Source: an uncultured Selenomonadales bacterium (GTDB lineage Bacteria; Bacillota; Negativicutes; Selenomonadales; Selenomonadaceae). From it: a stretch of DNA of 7,917 nucleotides. A program made the translations under genes and the position numbers. Position 1 is the first letter of the stretch. Every line of letters starts with the position of its first letter. The stretch spans positions 1 to 7,917 of the forward strand of contig CAMZDU010000040.1 in the NCBI GenBank assembly GCA_947305445.1, in the 5' to 3' direction. Below are positions 7,660 to 7,917 of the stretch, piece after piece. Under the pieces are notes generated by a model. It made no database searches. It was not told the origin of the DNA and saw nothing but the letters and a program-made list of their open reading frames with translations.

Positions 7660-7680
7660 GATTCGGAGAGGGTGTTTGAC

Positions 7681-7721
7681 GACGGCACTGTTGCTGTGCT
7701 CGGACTGCCGTCAATTTTTTT
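7681..7721 (+). terminator. Possible terminator or attenuator between the glycosyltransferase copies
   Basis: GACGGCA (7681-7687) pairs perfectly with TGCCGTC (7706-7712), seven base pairs around an 18-base interior. Two A residues and seven T residues (7715-7721) follow. A competing inner hairpin, GCAC (7685-7688) with GTGC (7696-7699), overlaps the left arm. The T-run ends one base before the GGAGG of copy 2, so it lies in that gene's leader. It could end the upstream transcript, partly reduce read-through, or regulate copy 2. The large loop makes it weaker than the glgA terminator. Confidence 0.5.
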
Positions 7722-7736
7722 CGGAGGAGTGATATT

Positions 7737-7917
7737 GTGGCCGTTGACAAAAATTTATTCCCGCATGAGTTGGCGATTGTGGCTACCATAAAAAACGAGG
7801 GTCACTACTTGAAAGAGTGGCTCGATTATCATCTGCTTGCGGGTGTCGATCACTTCTACCTGTACGATCACGAAAGCACCGACAATTACAAAGACGTCAT
7901 CAAGCCGTACGTTGACG
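7737..7917 (+). CDS. GT92-like glycosyltransferase, copy 2 (3'-truncated)
   Basis: Only the first 60 codons are in the window. The start is GTG, nine bases after GGAGG (7723-7727). Forty-five of the 60 residues are identical to copy 1, including KNEG, YLKEWLDYHLLAGV, HFYLYD and STD, so it is a tandem paralog of the same GT92-like family. Differences include YDHES for YDNDS at residues 43-47, near the nucleotide-sugar pocket, which could reflect a different substrate. The DLDEF region lies beyond the window edge, so activity cannot be judged. It lies 77 bases after the stop of copy 1, with the possible attenuator hairpin between them. Confidence 0.88.
   Translation, partial: MAVDKNLFPHELAIVATIKNEGHYLKEWLDYHLLAGVDHFYLYDHESTDNYKDVIKPYVD

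Noticed and set aside
7676..7704. Possible promoter for glycosyltransferase copy 2 beginning at TTGACG
   Set aside because: No acceptable -10 box occurs at normal spacing, and the sequence is better explained as the left part of the hairpin.

Overview
The window looks like bacterial chromosome of moderate GC content. It has strong Shine-Dalgarno sites and uses TTG and GTG as well as ATG starts. The glycogen enzymes resemble those of Firmicutes: a short branching enzyme with a single N-terminal CBM48, and a GlgA with a KTGGLADV N-terminus. The mix of a clostridial-type glycogen operon with tandem family-92-like glycosyltransferases suggests a Negativicutes (Selenomonas-like) anaerobe. That is a low-to-moderate confidence inference from style, not from a marker gene. 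All genes lie on the + strand.

Region 1 (1-5217) is the end of a glycogen operon. It holds the C-terminal two thirds of glycogen phosphorylase (glgP, cut by the left edge), branching enzyme (glgB) and ADP-glucose-dependent glycogen synthase (glgA). glgB and glgA are separated by one base and are probably translationally coupled. The unit closes with a textbook intrinsic terminator (UUCG-capped hairpin plus T-run). Together these genes make, branch and degrade glycogen. The ADP-glucose pyrophosphorylase genes (glgC/glgD) are not in the window and may lie upstream.

Region 2 (5221-6318) starts just after the terminator with a plausible sigma-70-type promoter. A leader follows in which the only good Shine-Dalgarno sits 33 bases before the apparent ATG, with a small hairpin and two tiny reading frames between them. 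The gene encodes a 334-residue regulator: a charged low-complexity N-terminus, a four-cysteine zinc-knuckle-like motif, then two receiver domains and no recognisable output domain. The second receiver has Ser where the phosphorylated Asp should be.

Region 3 (6403-7917) begins a tandem set of paralogous glycosyltransferases related to GT92 (DUF23 / Glyco_tranf_2_4). The first copy is complete (418 residues, TTG start). The second is cut by the right edge after 60 codons and is 75% identical to the first over those codons. A hairpin followed by seven T residues lies directly before the ribosome binding site of the second copy and could act as a terminator or attenuator. The array may continue outside the window.

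No RNA gene, mobile element, CRISPR array or phage feature was seen. The most unusual parts are the zinc-knuckle double-receiver protein with its odd leader, and the glycosyltransferase duplication with the intervening hairpin.
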